This document shows, piece after piece, positions 1 to 9,077 of a stretch of 64,000 bases of DNA (position 1 is the stretch's first letter; the number at the start of each line of letters is the position of its first letter). The notes under the pieces were generated by a model that did not search any database, was not told the DNA's origin, and worked only from the letters and a program-made list of their open reading frames with translations. A program made the translations under genes and the position numbers. The stretch is from CAVQOB01 sp963714325 (GTDB lineage: Bacteria; Pseudomonadota; Alphaproteobacteria; Rhizobiales; Hyphomicrobiaceae): positions 42,246-106,245 of the forward strand of contig CAVQOB010000004.1 in NCBI GenBank assembly GCA_963714325.1. Reading direction: 5' to 3'.

Positions 1-32
1 GACGGCGCGTTTCGGTTCTGTATCAAATTGTT

Positions 33-1352
33 TCAGAGGCGATGCAGAGGGAGCGTCGTGCTGATCCGGAGGCCGCCCAACGGACGGTTGGAGAGCGCAA
101 GTGTGCCCCCGTCAGCCTCAATATGGTTCTTGGCGATCGTGAGCCCCAGTCCGACGCCCCCGGTCTCGCGATTACGGGAGTGGTCCAGGCGAACGAAGGG
201 CTCCAGGACGGCCGCCATGTGCTCCTCGGGAATGCCGGGACCGTCGTCCTCAACCACAACAACAACCGCGCGTTCGTTCTGGGTGGCCGACACGCTGACC
301 TTTGATCCGAATCGCTCGGCATTGCTGACGAGATTGTTGAATGCGCGCTTGAGGCCGATCAGCCGTCCATCGACAACGATGTGCGATCGAGCCACGAGTG
401 TAACGTCTGCTCCGGCGTCGCGTGCGTCGTTGACGATGGTGTCGAGCAGGGCAGTCAGATCGAGCGGGCGCTGAACTTCGACCGTCTCGTCACCGCGCAG
501 ATATGACAGTGTCGCATCGATCATTTGTTCCATCTCGCCAATATCCGCAGTGATTGCCGCCTTAAGTCCTTCATCGGGAAGGTCCTCGGTGCGCAGCTTC
601 AACCTCGTCAGCGGCGTCCGCAAATCATGCGATACAGCGGCAAGGGACTGCGTCCGCCGCGCGATCAAATCGGCGATCCGGCGTTGCATATCATTGAAGG
701 CTTTCGCCAGGTCACGGATTTCCTCGGGGCCGGTTTCGCGAACGGTCACGGGCGGACCGTCGGGTGAGAGCGAGCGTACTGCTGCCGACACGGTCCGGAT
801 CGGACGCGTTAGCCAACGGGCGATGAGGACTGATAGAAAAATGACGCCGAGCGCCATGAGTGTGGTGGAGATAATGGTGCCATGGCCGGAGGTGCGAGGA
901 CGGCCGACCGCAAAAACGCTGACATTGATCCAGCTGTCGTCTGGCAGACGCATGGAGACGAGGGCTACATGAGGATCAGACCCTGCGCTGCTGCCAACGA
1001 TGATATCGTTGGCGCGTTGCTCTGGTGCGAGAGTGACAATTTGGCGGACCAAGCTGTGCCATTTCTCGGTTCCATCGCCACCTGGTATGGCCCCGCGCGT
1101 CTGTCCCCAATGGGCTTCGATCATGCCCCCAGAAAGTCCGTGCGCAACGGTCTCACGTCGGGATGGTTCAACAAGCATCACACTGCGCTTGATGGCGATG
1201 ATTTGCTCGGCAAGGCGGGTCTCATGCGCGATTGTTAATTCGCGGTCGAGCGTATGCTCGTAGGTCCACAAACTCAGGAAATGTACGAGCGTGATGCCAA
1301 TCAAGGAAACCAAGACCGCCCTTGCGGCAAGCGTATCGAACGACCGTCTCAT
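33..1352 (-). CDS. Sensor histidine kinase, EnvZ-like (HAMP, HisKA, HATPase)
   Basis: Membrane sensor kinase of 439 residues. A first membrane segment lies at about residues 10-28 and a second at about 165-183, enclosing a periplasmic sensor region of roughly 135 residues. A HAMP linker (about 183-235) leads to the H-box AVSHDLRTPLTRL with the phospho-accepting His. The ATPase domain shows the N-box NLVSNAERFG, the G1 box EDDGPGIP and the G2 box GGVGLGL. It overlaps the stop of the response-regulator gene by four bases (ATGA), so the two are translated together. The gene next to this pair is csoR, but the periplasmic domain shows no metal-binding clusters, so the signal is unknown. The stop lies 32 bases from the window edge. 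Confidence 0.93.
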   Translation of the reverse strand: MRRSFDTLAARAVLVSLIGITLVHFLSLWTYEHTLDRELTIAHETRLAEQIIAIKRSVMLVEPSRRETVAHGLSGGMIEAHWGQTRGAIPGGDGTEKWHSLVRQIVTLAPEQRANDIIVGSSAGSDPHVALVSMRLPDDSWINVSVFAVGRPRTSGHGTIISTTLMALGVIFLSVLIARWLTRPIRTVSAAVRSLSPDGPPVTVRETGPEEIRDLAKAFNDMQRRIADLIARRTQSLAAVSHDLRTPLTRLKLRTEDLPDEGLKAAITADIGEMEQMIDATLSYLRGDETVEVQRPLDLTALLDTIVNDARDAGADVTLVARSHIVVDGRLIGLKRAFNNLVSNAERFGSKVSVSATQNERAVVVVVEDDGPGIPEEHMAAVLEPFVRLDHSRNRETGGVGLGLTIAKNHIEADGGTLALSNRPLGGLRISTTLPLHRL

Positions 1353-2119
1353 GCCCGTTCGACCGAGGGTACAAACATGTAGCCTGTGCCCCGTATGGTT
1401 TTAATAATGGCCTGGCATTCCTCACCAACATCGATTTTTCGGCGCAAACGGCTGACCTGGATGTCGATGGCGCGGTCAGCGCCGGTGGCCATACGATGCT
1501 TGGCCGCATCCATGAGCTGATCGCGGCTAAGCACGCGTTGCGGGGCCTCGAGGAAGGTCAGCAGCAAATCGTATTCGCCAGTCGACAGATCGACAACCAC
1601 ACCCTTGGGGTCCATCAACTCACGCCGCCGTGTGTCGAGTGTCCATTGCTCGAAGCGAAGGCAATGACCGGTACCTGCTTGCGGCACATCGAGATGGGCC
1701 CGCGCCCGGCGTAGGACTGAATTGATACGTGCCAGCAGCTCGCGTGGATTGAATGGCTTGGCGACATAGTCATCAGCGCCGAGTTCAAGGCCAACGATGC
1801 GGTCTGTTTCCGAACCCCGAGCGGTCAGCATGATGACCGGAAGTGAGGAGTTGCTGCGGATTTCCTTGCAGAGGTCCAGCCCATTGCTACCAGGCAGCAT
1901 GATGTCGAGGATGACCAGATCGATCGAAGCCGTCGCAATCGCCTGCCGCATCTCCCGACCATCGCGAGCCGTGGTGACCCTGTGACCGTGCTCGCGCAAG
2001 AACTTGCCCGCGAGCTGACGGATTTGGGCATCGTCATCCACGATGAGGATGTGTGCGTCACTGCCGATAGGAGCGGGGCTAACACTAGAATCAGAATTCA
2101 TGGCGGTCATGGGATGCAC
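1349..2119 (-). CDS. Response regulator, OmpR/PhoB family
   Basis: Two-domain DNA-binding response regulator of about 250-256 residues, partner of the overlapping downstream kinase. The receiver domain starts with ILIVDDD (acidic pocket), carries the phospho-acceptor in LVILDIMLPG, the conserved Thr in MLTARG and the Lys in KPFNPREL. The C-terminal winged helix ends with the typical IQVSRLRRKI and IKTIRGTGYMF. Three in-frame ATGs (2119, 2110, 2101) are possible starts; the receiver domain begins well after all of them. Upstream are spaced TGAAACA repeats that could be its own binding sites. Which genes it controls cannot be read here. Confidence 0.94.
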   Translation of the reverse strand: MHPMTAMNSDSSVSPAPIGSDAHILIVDDDAQIRQLAGKFLREHGHRVTTARDGREMRQAIATASIDLVILDIMLPGSNGLDLCKEIRSNSSLPVIMLTARGSETDRIVGLELGADDYVAKPFNPRELLARINSVLRRARAHLDVPQAGTGHCLRFEQWTLDTRRRELMDPKGVVVDLSTGEYDLLLTFLEAPQRVLSRDQLMDAAKHRMATGADRAIDIQVSRLRRKIDVGEECQAIIKTIRGTGYMFVPSVERA

Positions 2120-2157
2120 AATCTGGGATGGGACGAGTGCAAGCCTACCCCATTCAT

Positions 2158-2195
2158 TGTTTCAATAGGTATCGCGAGTGTTTCAAAGTGTTTCA
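2158..2195 (-). promoter_or_regulatory. Spaced TGAAACA repeats upstream of the response regulator
   Basis: On the plus strand TGTTTCA occurs at 2158-2164, 2179-2185 and 2189-2195, that is, repeats in one orientation with starts 21 and 10 bases apart (two turns and one turn of the helix). OmpR-type regulators typically bind such direct repeats, so these are candidate autoregulatory sites. This is inference; no binding data. A further copy lies at 29-35, beyond the kinase stop. Confidence 0.4.
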
Positions 2196-2244
2196 CGCGA
2201 AGCCTTTCACGCTGTTTGGACTTTCCGGGGTCCTATCTTGAGGC

Positions 2245-2520
2245 TCATGCCTTGGACCGCGAGATCACAGCCATAAGCTCTTCGATCTTCTGCTCCTGGT
2301 CGGCCTTGCTGCCGCTGGTCATCGCATGCTTGACGCAGTGATGGATATGCTCGCGCAAGACTTGCTCCTCGACGCGCGCGAGTGCTGCGCGCACGGCAGA
2401 GATCTGAGTGACAATGTCGATGCAATAGCGGTCCTCCTCAACCATGCGTGAGAGACCACGCACCTGACCCTCGATCCGGTTCAGACGCTTGAGGTGGGAT
2501 GCTTTGGTGATTTTCGTCAT
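2245..2520 (-). CDS. csoR: Copper-sensing repressor, CsoR family
   Basis: All-helical metal-sensing repressor (DUF156/CsoR-RcnR family) of 91 residues from the ATG at 2520. The Cu(I) ligand pattern Cys-His-Cys is visible as RYCIDIV on the first long helix and as EHIHHCVKHA on the second, matching CsoR more than the nickel (RcnR) or formaldehyde (FrmR) members. It lies divergent from the copper ATPase gene and two CsoR-type palindromes separate them. An in-frame ATG at 2556 would put the operator inside the gene; the start at 2520 aligns with the family (MTKITKASHLKRLNRIEGQ). The predicted promoter leaves almost no leader. Expected role: repress both genes until Cu(I) binds. Confidence 0.9.
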   Translation of the reverse strand: MTKITKASHLKRLNRIEGQVRGLSRMVEEDRYCIDIVTQISAVRAALARVEEQVLREHIHHCVKHAMTSGSKADQEQKIEELMAVISRSKA

Positions 2521-2523
2521 GCC

Positions 2524-2577
2524 TTGACTGATACCCCTCCAGGGTATATTTGTCAACAGATACCCCCTAGGGGTAAT
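2524..2577. promoter_or_regulatory. Divergent csoR/copA promoters with two CsoR operators
   Basis: For copA (plus): -35 TTGTCA at 2550-2555, 16-base spacer, -10 GGTAAT at 2572-2577, with the palindrome TACCCCCTAGGGGTA (2561-2575) inside. For csoR (minus): -35 TTGACA (complement of 2551-2556), 17-base spacer, -10 TATCAG (complement of 2528-2533), with a second, imperfect palindrome at 2531-2547 (ATACCCCTCCAGGGTAT). The two -35 boxes overlap on opposite strands. The palindromes match the known CsoR operator type (TACCCC...GGGGTA). The csoR start site would fall at about 2521, directly before its ATG. Confidence 0.75.
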
Positions 2578-2618
2578 TGCATTTTTAAAGCTAGCCCGAC
2601 AGTACGAGGCAACTCATC

Positions 2619-4967
2619 ATGGCAACGCACAGCGCTCATACTCACACCCATGGTGCCGGCCAAGACACGCCAGCGGCCGCAGGCGCGAAAGATCCCGTCT
2701 GCGGCATGACCGTTGACCCGCATTCGGCGAAGCACCGGCATACGCATGAGGGACAGCCCTACTATTTCTGTTCAGGCAAGTGCCGCGAGAAGTTCATTGC
2801 CGAGCCCGCAGAATACCTGAGGCCAGAGACCAAACCGGCCGCCGCAATTCCGGCTGGCGCGATCTACACCTGCCCCATGCATCCCGAGATCCGCCAGGAA
2901 GGGCCAGGCTCGTGCCCCATCTGCGGCATGGCGCTGGAGCCAGAACTCGTCTCGGCCGAGGCGCAGCCTAATCCGGAACTCGCCGATATGACGCGGCGCT
3001 TCTGGATCGGCCTTGCCCTCACATTGCCGGTCTTTGCCCTTGAAATGGGCGGCCATCTTACGGGCCTGCATCAATGGCTTGGTCAACAGAAATCCAACTG
3101 GATACAGCTGGTGGTGGCAACGCCCGTCGTGCTGTGGGCTGGCTGGCCATTCTTCGAGCGCGGTTGGAATTCCCTCAAGACGCGCAATCTCAACATGTTC
3201 ACGCTGATCGCCATGGGGACCGGCGTCGCATGGGGTTACAGCGTCGTAGCCACCTTCTGGCCGGGCATGTTCCCGGCCTCCATGAGGGGCCATGACGGCT
3301 CGGTCGCCATTTATTTCGAAGCCGCGGCGGTCATTACAGTGCTCGTGCTCCTGGGGCAAGTCTTGGAACTGAGAGCGCGCGAGCAGACCAGCGGTGCCAT
3401 TCGCGCACTGTTGGATCTGTCGCCGAAAATGGCGCGCCGCATCAAGCCAGACGATACGGATGAAGATGTCGGTCTCGATCAGGTGGTGGTCGGCGACAGT
3501 TTGCGCGTGCGCCCCGGCGAGCGCGTGGCCCTCGACGGCGTCATCCTTGAAGGCCGCAGTTCGATCGACGAGTCCCTTGTGACGGGTGAATCGATGCCCG
3601 TGACCAAGACCGTCGGCGATAAGGTCATCGGCGGCACGATGAACCAGTCGGGCGGCTTCGTTATGCGGGCAGACAAGGTCGGCCGCGATACCGTGCTTGC
3701 TCAAATTGTCCAGATGGTCGCGCAGGCGCAACGGAGCCGTGCGCCTATTCAGCGGCTCGCCGATCAGGTCTCCGCCTGGTTCGTTCCAGCCGTTATTGCT
3801 GCAGCACTTCTGGCCTTCACCGTTTGGTCGATCTGGGGGCCGGAACCCCGCTTTACCTACGGTCTGATTGCGGCGGTGTCCGTACTCATCATCGCCTGCC
3901 CATGTGCGCTCGGCCTCGCCACCCCGATGTCGATCATGGTGGGGGTGGGGCGCGGCGCGCAATCCGGCGTTCTCATCAAGAGCGCGGAAGCACTCGAGCG
4001 GATGGAGAAGGTAGACACGCTTGTCGTTGACAAGACAGGTACCTTGACCGAGGGCAAGCCGAGTGTCGTCGCGATCAAAACTGCGAATGGGATTGTCGAA
4101 GCCGACCTCTTGCGGCTGACCGCTAGTCTTGAGCGCAGTAGCGAACATCCCTTGGCAGCGGCAATCGTGCGAGCCGCCAATCAACGCGGACTCACTCTGA
4201 GTGCTGTCGCGAATTTCGATTCCCCCATTGGGAAGGGTGTTACCGGGTCGGTCGAAGGTCGGAAGCTCGTCATCGGCAACCAGCGCATCATGACCGAAGC
4301 GGGCGTCGACACGGCAAGTCTGAGCGCTGCAGCCGACGAAATGCGGAAGGAGGGCGCGACCGCAATATTCGTAGCGTTTGATGGCAAAGCCGCCGGCATT
4401 ATCGCCATCGCTGATCCGATCAAGGCAACGACGCTGGCGGCTATAGCGGCACTGACAGCGGCCGGCATCAAGGTCGTTATGCTCACGGGCGATAATCGGA
4501 CGACAGCGCAGGCTGTGGCTGCCAAGCTCGGCATCGCGGATGTCGAGGCCGAGGTCCTCCCCGAGGATAAAGGCAAAATCGTTGCTCGGTTCCGGTCGCA
4601 AGGGCGCGTCGTGGCCATGGCCGGCGATGGCGTAAACGACGCGCCAGCTCTCGCTGCCGCCGATGTCGGCATTGCCATGGGGACGGGGACGGATGTCGCG
4701 ATGGAAAGCGCCGGCGTCACGCTGCTGAATGGCGACCTCACTGGCATCGTGCGCGCGCGGCATCTCTCGGCCGCCACCATGTCCAATATCCGACAGAATC
4801 TGTTCTTTGCCTTCATCTACAATGCCGCCGGCATCCCGGTTGCTGCCGGTGTGCTTTATCCATTGTTCGGCACTCTGCTCTCGCCGATTATTGCGGCGGC
4901 AGCAATGGCGTTATCGTCAGTCAGCGTCATCGGGAATGCCTTACGGCTCAATCGCGTGAAGCTATAG
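2619..4967 (+). CDS. copA: Cu(I)-translocating P1B-type ATPase with YHS domain
   Basis: Copper-exporting ATPase of 782 residues. The N-terminus is unusual: a His-rich stretch (HSAHTHTHG), a YHS domain (about 24-70, DPVCGMTV and [10 protein letters not shown]) and a heavy-metal-binding module (about 83-108, YTCPMHPEI and [10 protein letters not shown]) stand in place of the common CxxC HMA domain. The core has VTGESMPV, the membrane CPC motif ([12 protein letters not shown]), the phosphorylation site [26 protein letters not shown] and [10 protein letters not shown]. The last helices carry FIYNAAG and ALSSVSV, the Cu(I) signature. It is divergent from csoR and should be induced by Cu(I). Confidence 0.95.
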   Translation: MATHSAHTHTHGAGQDTPAAAGAKDPVCGMTVDPHSAKHRHTHEGQPYYFCSGKCREKFIAEPAEYLRPETKPAAAIPAGAIYTCPMHPEIRQEGPGSCPICGMALEPELVSAEAQPNPELADMTRRFWIGLALTLPVFALEMGGHLTGLHQWLGQQKSNWIQLVVATPVVLWAGWPFFERGWNSLKTRNLNMFTLIAMGTGVAWGYSVVATFWPGMFPASMRGHDGSVAIYFEAAAVITVLVLLGQVLELRAREQTSGAIRALLDLSPKMARRIKPDDTDEDVGLDQVVVGDSLRVRPGERVALDGVILEGRSSIDESLVTGESMPVTKTVGDKVIGGTMNQSGGFVMRADKVGRDTVLAQIVQMVAQAQRSRAPIQRLADQVSAWFVPAVIAAALLAFTVWSIWGPEPRFTYGLIAAVSVLIIACPCALGLATPMSIMVGVGRGAQSGVLIKSAEALERMEKVDTLVVDKTGTLTEGKPSVVAIKTANGIVEADLLRLTASLERSSEHPLAAAIVRAANQRGLTLSAVANFDSPIGKGVTGSVEGRKLVIGNQRIMTEAGVDTASLSAAADEMRKEGATAIFVAFDGKAAGIIAIADPIKATTLAAIAALTAAGIKVVMLTGDNRTTAQAVAAKLGIADVEAEVLPEDKGKIVARFRSQGRVVAMAGDGVNDAPALAAADVGIAMGTGTDVAMESAGVTLLNGDLTGIVRARHLSAATMSNIRQNLFFAFIYNAAGIPVAAGVLYPLFGTLLSPIIAAAAMALSSVSVIGNALRLNRVKL

Positions 4968-4971
4968 CGCC

Positions 4972-5471
4972 ATGCCAAAACTCAGCCGAATGGCAACTGT
5001 GACTGCACCGTTGGGAAGCGTCTTCGCCTATGTCGACGATATCCGCAATCTCGCGCGGCACATGAGTGAACGTGGCTCGATGCCGATGCTAGGTTCAAAG
5101 CTTAGCTTGGCGATTGTGACGGCAAACGCAACAGGCGTAGGAGCTAGAATCGGTACTCTGGGCGGTTGATGGGCTTGACGCTCGATTTCTCAGAGACAGA
5201 AACGAAATACATCGCAGGCCGCGAGAAGGTTTGGCGAACTATAGGCGAGCAGAAGCTTCTCATTGTCCGCAGCTACGAAATGTAGATGTCGGTAGAGCCG
5301 ATCTCGTCAACAGCATCGCGCCTCACCATCGGCATCGACTACGAGTTACCACAGTCCGGGTTCTGACGGGCGGCCGGTTGGCTGCTGGCGGATGCCTACA
5401 GCCAATGGTGTCTCGCCAGTATGATCGATGGCAGCAAACGCGATCTCGAAAAAGAGAGTGGTGCGCAATGA
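4972..5471 (+). pseudogene. Decayed SRPBCC-family protein gene
   Basis: Starts 5 bases after copA. The first 65 codons read as a protein (MATVTAPLGSVFAYVDDI) and end in a frameshift at about 5164-5169. Reading resumes in the next frame at 5169 (MGLTLDFSETETKY) and continues to 5471, interrupted by TAG at 5283-5285 (after RSYEM) and TGA before RAAGWLLADAY. Joined, the pieces give about 165 residues resembling a START/Bet v1-like (SRPBCC) protein, a fold common for small cytoplasmic ligand-binding proteins. One frameshift and two stops rule out a functional product. Its place in the copper operon suggests it once belonged to it. Confidence 0.7.
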
Positions 5472-5704
5472 GCGGCATACTCCTAGAGCCGAGCGATTGG
5501 ACGCAGGCTTTGCGCCGCTATTTGGGTGTGTCGATTATAGCGAACCTCGTTTGGGAGATCCTGCAACTTCCACTCTTCACGCTCTGGACCACGGGATTGC
5601 TTCGCCAGCAGGCTGTCGCAATTGTTCACTGCACGATCGGCGATGCGATGATCGCTGGTCTGTCACGTCTAGCGGCACTTTCTCTCGCAGCGAAGCCGAC
5701 CTAG
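5468..5704 (+). pseudogene. Truncated small membrane protein
   Basis: The ATG overlaps the stop of the preceding pseudogene (ATGA), the trace of an old operon. The 78 residues start MSGILLEPSDWTQALRRYL and contain two hydrophobic stretches (SIIANLVWEILQLPLF and the region around DAMIAGLSRLAAL), then end at a TAG after AAKPT. Beyond the stop the same frame still reads hydrophobic-looking sequence (VRVFQLVVAF), so the gene seems to have been longer and is now cut. Function not recognised. Confidence 0.45.
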
Positions 5705-6135
5705 CCTGGCACAAGCAACGTCCGAGTTTTCCAGTTGGTCGTCGCATTCGAGCACGACGATCTCACGTGGGCGCTCGCAATGTGAATGTCACCGTCGTTT
5801 CCCTCGGATGCACGGAGCCCGGCTCGACTATCGGTCAGGAGGCGACGTCCAATTTGGGCAGCGAGGTCGAATGTGCCGGACGACGCGGTCACGGGGAATC
5901 CGGGGCGGTGGACAATATCGGCAGAACGCCAGTTTTGATGCACGACAGATACCGTCGAAAATACCGTCAATTTCTTGCGCTTGCTGCGAGGCTATTCGGG
6001 AGCTTCGCTGGAGACGTCCCATGTCATTCGATGGCTTGCGGTTAGGACTCGCTCATTGATGATCGCAACCACATCATCTACGATGTCGATCAACTAATTG
6101 ATTTTGAATAATAATATCGAGTCAAAAATTTCCCG
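5705..6135. other. Non-coding stretch with gene remnants
   Basis: No convincing gene. The first 100 bases continue the truncated membrane protein; the rest shows only short overlapping frames without recognisable protein character. The last 60 bases before guaA are AT-rich (around 6090-6125), unlike the neighbourhood. No clear terminator hairpin for guaA was seen. Confidence 0.5.
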
Positions 6136-7686
6136 TCACTCCCACTCGATCGTACCCGGCGGCTTGGAGGTGATGTCATAGACGACGCGGTTGATGCCTT
6201 GCACCTCGTTGATCATGCGCGTTGCGATGCGGCCAAGGACGTCGTGCGGGAAGGGGAAGTAGTCGGCGGTCATGCCATCGGTCGAGGTGACGGCGCGGAT
6301 GGCGCAGACGTGATCATAGGTGCGCCCATCGCCCATGACGCCGACGCTGCGGACGGGGAGCAGAACCGCGAAGGCCTGCCAGATGGTGTCGTAGAGCCCG
6401 GCTTTGCGAATTTCATCAAGGAAGACGGCGTCGGCCTTGCGCAGGATGTCGAGTTTTTCAGGCGTAATTTCGCCGGGGATGCGGATGGCGAGACCTGGAC
6501 CGGGGAAGGGATGGCGACCGATAAAGTTTGCCGGCAGACCCAACTCGCGGCCAAGCGCGCGCACTTCATCCTTGAAGAGTTCGCGCAGTGGCTCGACGAG
6601 CGTCATGTCCATGCGCTCGGGCAAGCCGCCAACGTTGTGGTGCGATTTGATCGTCGCCGATGGGCCACCGGTGAACGAGACGCTTTCGATGACGTCAGGA
6701 TAGAGCGTGCCTTGAGCGAGGAACTCGGCGCCGCCGAGTTTTTTGGCTTCGGCCTCGAAGACTTCGATGAACAAGCGGCCAATGGTTTTGCGTTTGGTTT
6801 CGGGATCCGTGACGCCTTTCAGTTCGCCGAGGAATTTCTGCGCGGCATCGACGTGAACGAGCGGGATATTGTATTGGCCGCGGAACATGGCGACGACTTC
6901 AGCGGATTCATTCTGCCGCATCAATCCGTGATCGACGTAGATGCAAGTCAGGCGTTCGCCAATGGCTTCGTGAATCAGCACCGCAGCGACGGAGCTGTCG
7001 ACGCCGCCGGATAGGCCGCAAATAACGCGCGCCTTGGGGCCAACCTGGGCGCGGATCTTGGCAATCATGTCGCGGCGATACGCGGCCATGGTCCAATCGG
7101 ATTTGAGGCCGACGATACGGTGGACGAAGTTTGCGATCAGCTTGGCTCCATCGGGCGTGTGGACGACTTCCGGATGAAACATCGTCGTGTAGTATCGGCG
7201 TTTTTCATCGACCGCGATGGCGTAGGGCGCATTTTCCGATTTACCGACGACCTCGAAGCCATCGGGGAGTTTGCTGACACGATCGCCATGGCTCATCCAG
7301 ACGGGGTAGCGGTTGCCAACCTGCCAGAGGCCCTCGAACAACGGGCTCGCTCGCTTGATCTCGACGTCGGCGCGACCGAACTCGCGGGCGTGGCCGCCTT
7401 CGACGCGGCCACCGAGCTGAGTGCAGAGCGTCTGCTGGCCATAGCAGATAGCGAGGATCGGGACTTTGGCGTCGAAGACGGATTGCGGCGCGCGGGGGCT
7501 TGCCTGATCCAGGACCGATGCCGGGCCGCCGGAGAAGATGACGCCCTTCGGTTTCAGCCGCTTGAAGGCGGCCTCCGCCAACTGAAACGGATGGATTTCG
7601 CAGTAGACGCCAGTCTCGCGGACGCGACGCGCAATGAGCTGCGTCACCTGGCTGCCGAAGTCGATGATCAGGACGATGTCGGTCAT
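6136..7686 (-). CDS. guaA: GMP synthase (glutamine-hydrolysing)
   Basis: Converts XMP to GMP with glutamine and ATP, the last step of guanine nucleotide synthesis. 516 residues, the normal length. The N-terminal class I glutamine amidotransferase domain (1-195) starts [21 protein letters not shown], with the catalytic Cys in [10 protein letters not shown] and the His-Glu pair in MFHPEVVHT. The ATP pyrophosphatase domain carries the P-loop [12 protein letters not shown]. The C-terminal dimerisation domain ends in the family-typical PPGTIEWE. The gene stands alone. Start chosen at ATG 7686, which directly precedes the amidotransferase fold. Confidence 0.97.
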   Translation of the reverse strand: MTDIVLIIDFGSQVTQLIARRVRETGVYCEIHPFQLAEAAFKRLKPKGVIFSGGPASVLDQASPRAPQSVFDAKVPILAICYGQQTLCTQLGGRVEGGHAREFGRADVEIKRASPLFEGLWQVGNRYPVWMSHGDRVSKLPDGFEVVGKSENAPYAIAVDEKRRYYTTMFHPEVVHTPDGAKLIANFVHRIVGLKSDWTMAAYRRDMIAKIRAQVGPKARVICGLSGGVDSSVAAVLIHEAIGERLTCIYVDHGLMRQNESAEVVAMFRGQYNIPLVHVDAAQKFLGELKGVTDPETKRKTIGRLFIEVFEAEAKKLGGAEFLAQGTLYPDVIESVSFTGGPSATIKSHHNVGGLPERMDMTLVEPLRELFKDEVRALGRELGLPANFIGRHPFPGPGLAIRIPGEITPEKLDILRKADAVFLDEIRKAGLYDTIWQAFAVLLPVRSVGVMGDGRTYDHVCAIRAVTSTDGMTADYFPFPHDVLGRIATRMINEVQGINRVVYDITSKPPGTIEWE

Positions 7687-7820
7687 GGGCGTGTGATTAG
7701 ATCAAGCCGCTTGCGGATGCAATCGGGCTGTGGATGGCTATGCCGTCAGGTATATTTTTACTGAAACTTTGCGGTATCTTTTCTGAAATCAGTACGTTGT
7801 CGTGATCGAGAGGATGCCGC

Positions 7821-8819
7821 ATGGCCACGTCCATCCCAGCCGAACCGCAAAAGCTCATCGATGCAGCCGTGCGGGCGACCGACATGACCACCGGCGAAGC
7901 GATCGACCGGCTTATCTCGGCGAGGTATGGCGAGAGCCCGGCCATACCACTGCTGGTCATGCTGGCGCGCCAAGACGAGGTGACGCCACGGCTGCTCGAA
8001 GAGATGGCGCTGCTGCCCGATGGGGTTACGGCCAAGTTGGCCGAGCATGAAACCGGCGACCATCAGTACATCCTGCATGGGATTGCCGTCTATCTGCTGG
8101 CGCTGTTCGAAGAGAAGCGCGCTTTTCCGCTGCTGATACGGTATCTCGCCGCCGATACGCACACGGCAGACACCCAATTGAGTGACACCGTCACAGAAGA
8201 TCTGACGGCCATCATCGCGCGAACTTACGATGGCAGCGACTTGGCGCCCGTGAAGGCAATCATTGACGATCCAGATGCCAACATCTACGTCCGATCCGCA
8301 TTGCTCGAAGGGCTGAACGCACTGGTCCGACGCGGGCAACTCGATCGATCAGAAACCGCCGCTTATTTTGCTGATGTCCTGCGTCTGTGCTGCAGCGAGC
8401 CGCATCATGCGTTCGCCGAGCTCGCCATTGTTGATGCTGCCCGCTTCAAGGACAAAGCCCTGTTGCCGCTGATTGATCGCATCTATGACGCTGGCCTCAT
8501 CGACACCAAGTTCGCGCCGCGCCGCGATATCGATGCGTACTTCAACGACCCGCAGGACACGATCGATCAATCACTGTTGCAATCCAAGCGTTTCGACAGC
8601 TTGATCGACTACATCTGCGGTTGGTCGTGGTTCACCGCGGGTGACGCCGCCCGCCCGATCGGCAGCGACGGTGGCGCTGTGGTTGCGCGCACTCTCGCCT
8701 GGCAAGAGGCTAACACCTACACTCCAAAGGCGGCCAAGATCGGCCGCAATGATCCCTGCCATTGCGGTTCGGCAAAAAAATACAAGAAATGCTGCCTTGA
8801 GCGCGATCGATTCCACTGA
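7821..8819 (+). CDS. DUF1186 protein with C-terminal SEC-C zinc motif
   Basis: 332-residue protein. Residues about 30-280 are HEAT-like helical repeats of the DUF1186 type (for example AIPLLVMLARQDEVTPRLLEEM, FPLLIRYLAAD). The tail IGRNDPCHCGSAKKYKKCC is a SEC-C zinc-binding motif, Cys-x-Cys...Cys-Cys, the same module found at the end of SecA, where it contacts SecB or ribosomes. Function of the family is unknown; a link to protein handling is inference from the SEC-C tail only. Divergent from guaA with 134 bases between. No signal peptide. Confidence 0.85.
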   Translation: MATSIPAEPQKLIDAAVRATDMTTGEAIDRLISARYGESPAIPLLVMLARQDEVTPRLLEEMALLPDGVTAKLAEHETGDHQYILHGIAVYLLALFEEKRAFPLLIRYLAADTHTADTQLSDTVTEDLTAIIARTYDGSDLAPVKAIIDDPDANIYVRSALLEGLNALVRRGQLDRSETAAYFADVLRLCCSEPHHAFAELAIVDAARFKDKALLPLIDRIYDAGLIDTKFAPRRDIDAYFNDPQDTIDQSLLQSKRFDSLIDYICGWSWFTAGDAARPIGSDGGAVVARTLAWQEANTYTPKAAKIGRNDPCHCGSAKKYKKCCLERDRFH

Positions 8820-8852
8820 TCGCCGGATGCCGGCGTTGCGGGTGCCATACCG

Positions 8853-8881
8853 TTGACGCCCCCGGCGAAGATGCTTAAAGT
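8853..8881 (+). promoter_or_regulatory. Sigma-70-type promoter upstream of the small-RNA candidate
   Basis: TTGACG at 8853-8858, spacer of exactly 17 bases, TAAAGT at 8876-8881. It would start transcription at about 8888-8890, at the first base of the closing stem of the structured element that follows. No gene starts here; the next start codon is 190 bases further on. Confidence 0.5.
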
Positions 8882-8888
8882 GAACGCA

Positions 8889-9026
8889 TGATCAGGTCTT
8901 CGACCACATGCATCGTGCGACGTCGAGCGGGTTTTGCCCGAGCGGCCGCGCGTGCTTTCTGATCGAAACTTGCATCCTTCAGACAGCCCGAACGCCGCCG
9001 GCAGCCAGCCGTTGCGGCGCTTTTTT
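8889..9026 (+). ncRNA. Candidate small RNA or attenuated leader
   Basis: About 138 bases between a good promoter and an intrinsic terminator, with no convincing reading frame. GATCAG (8890-8895) can pair with CTGATC (8959-8964) to close a domain that contains a CGGG-TTTTG-CCCG hairpin. It ends in a long G/C stem (8993-9019) and six Ts (9021-9026). It sits 52 bases before the PaiB-like gene, so it is either a free small RNA or a leader that controls the next two genes by premature termination. I do not recognise it as a known riboswitch class. Inference only. Confidence 0.45.
8993..9026 (+). terminator. Intrinsic terminator
   Basis: CGCCGC (8993-8998) pairs with GCGGCG (9014-9019); inside, CGG (8999-9001) pairs with CCG (9009-9011) around a 7-base loop, with two unpaired Ts. 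Six Ts follow at 9021-9026. It could also end the transcript of the DUF1186 gene, 170 bases upstream. Confidence 0.75.
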
Positions 9027-9077
9027 CGTTGGCGCGACTGGTTCCAGATCTCCCCATCTCGCTGAGGACCTTCCCCC

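Noticed and set aside
2772..4763. 663-codon open frame on the minus strand opposite copA
   Set aside because: Shadow of the GC-rich copA codons; the composition (His/Arg/Asp-rich) has no domain, and copA is certain.
8889..9026. FMN riboswitch before the flavin-binding PaiB-like gene
   Set aside because: The conserved FMN aptamer strings are not present; only a generic structured leader can be claimed.
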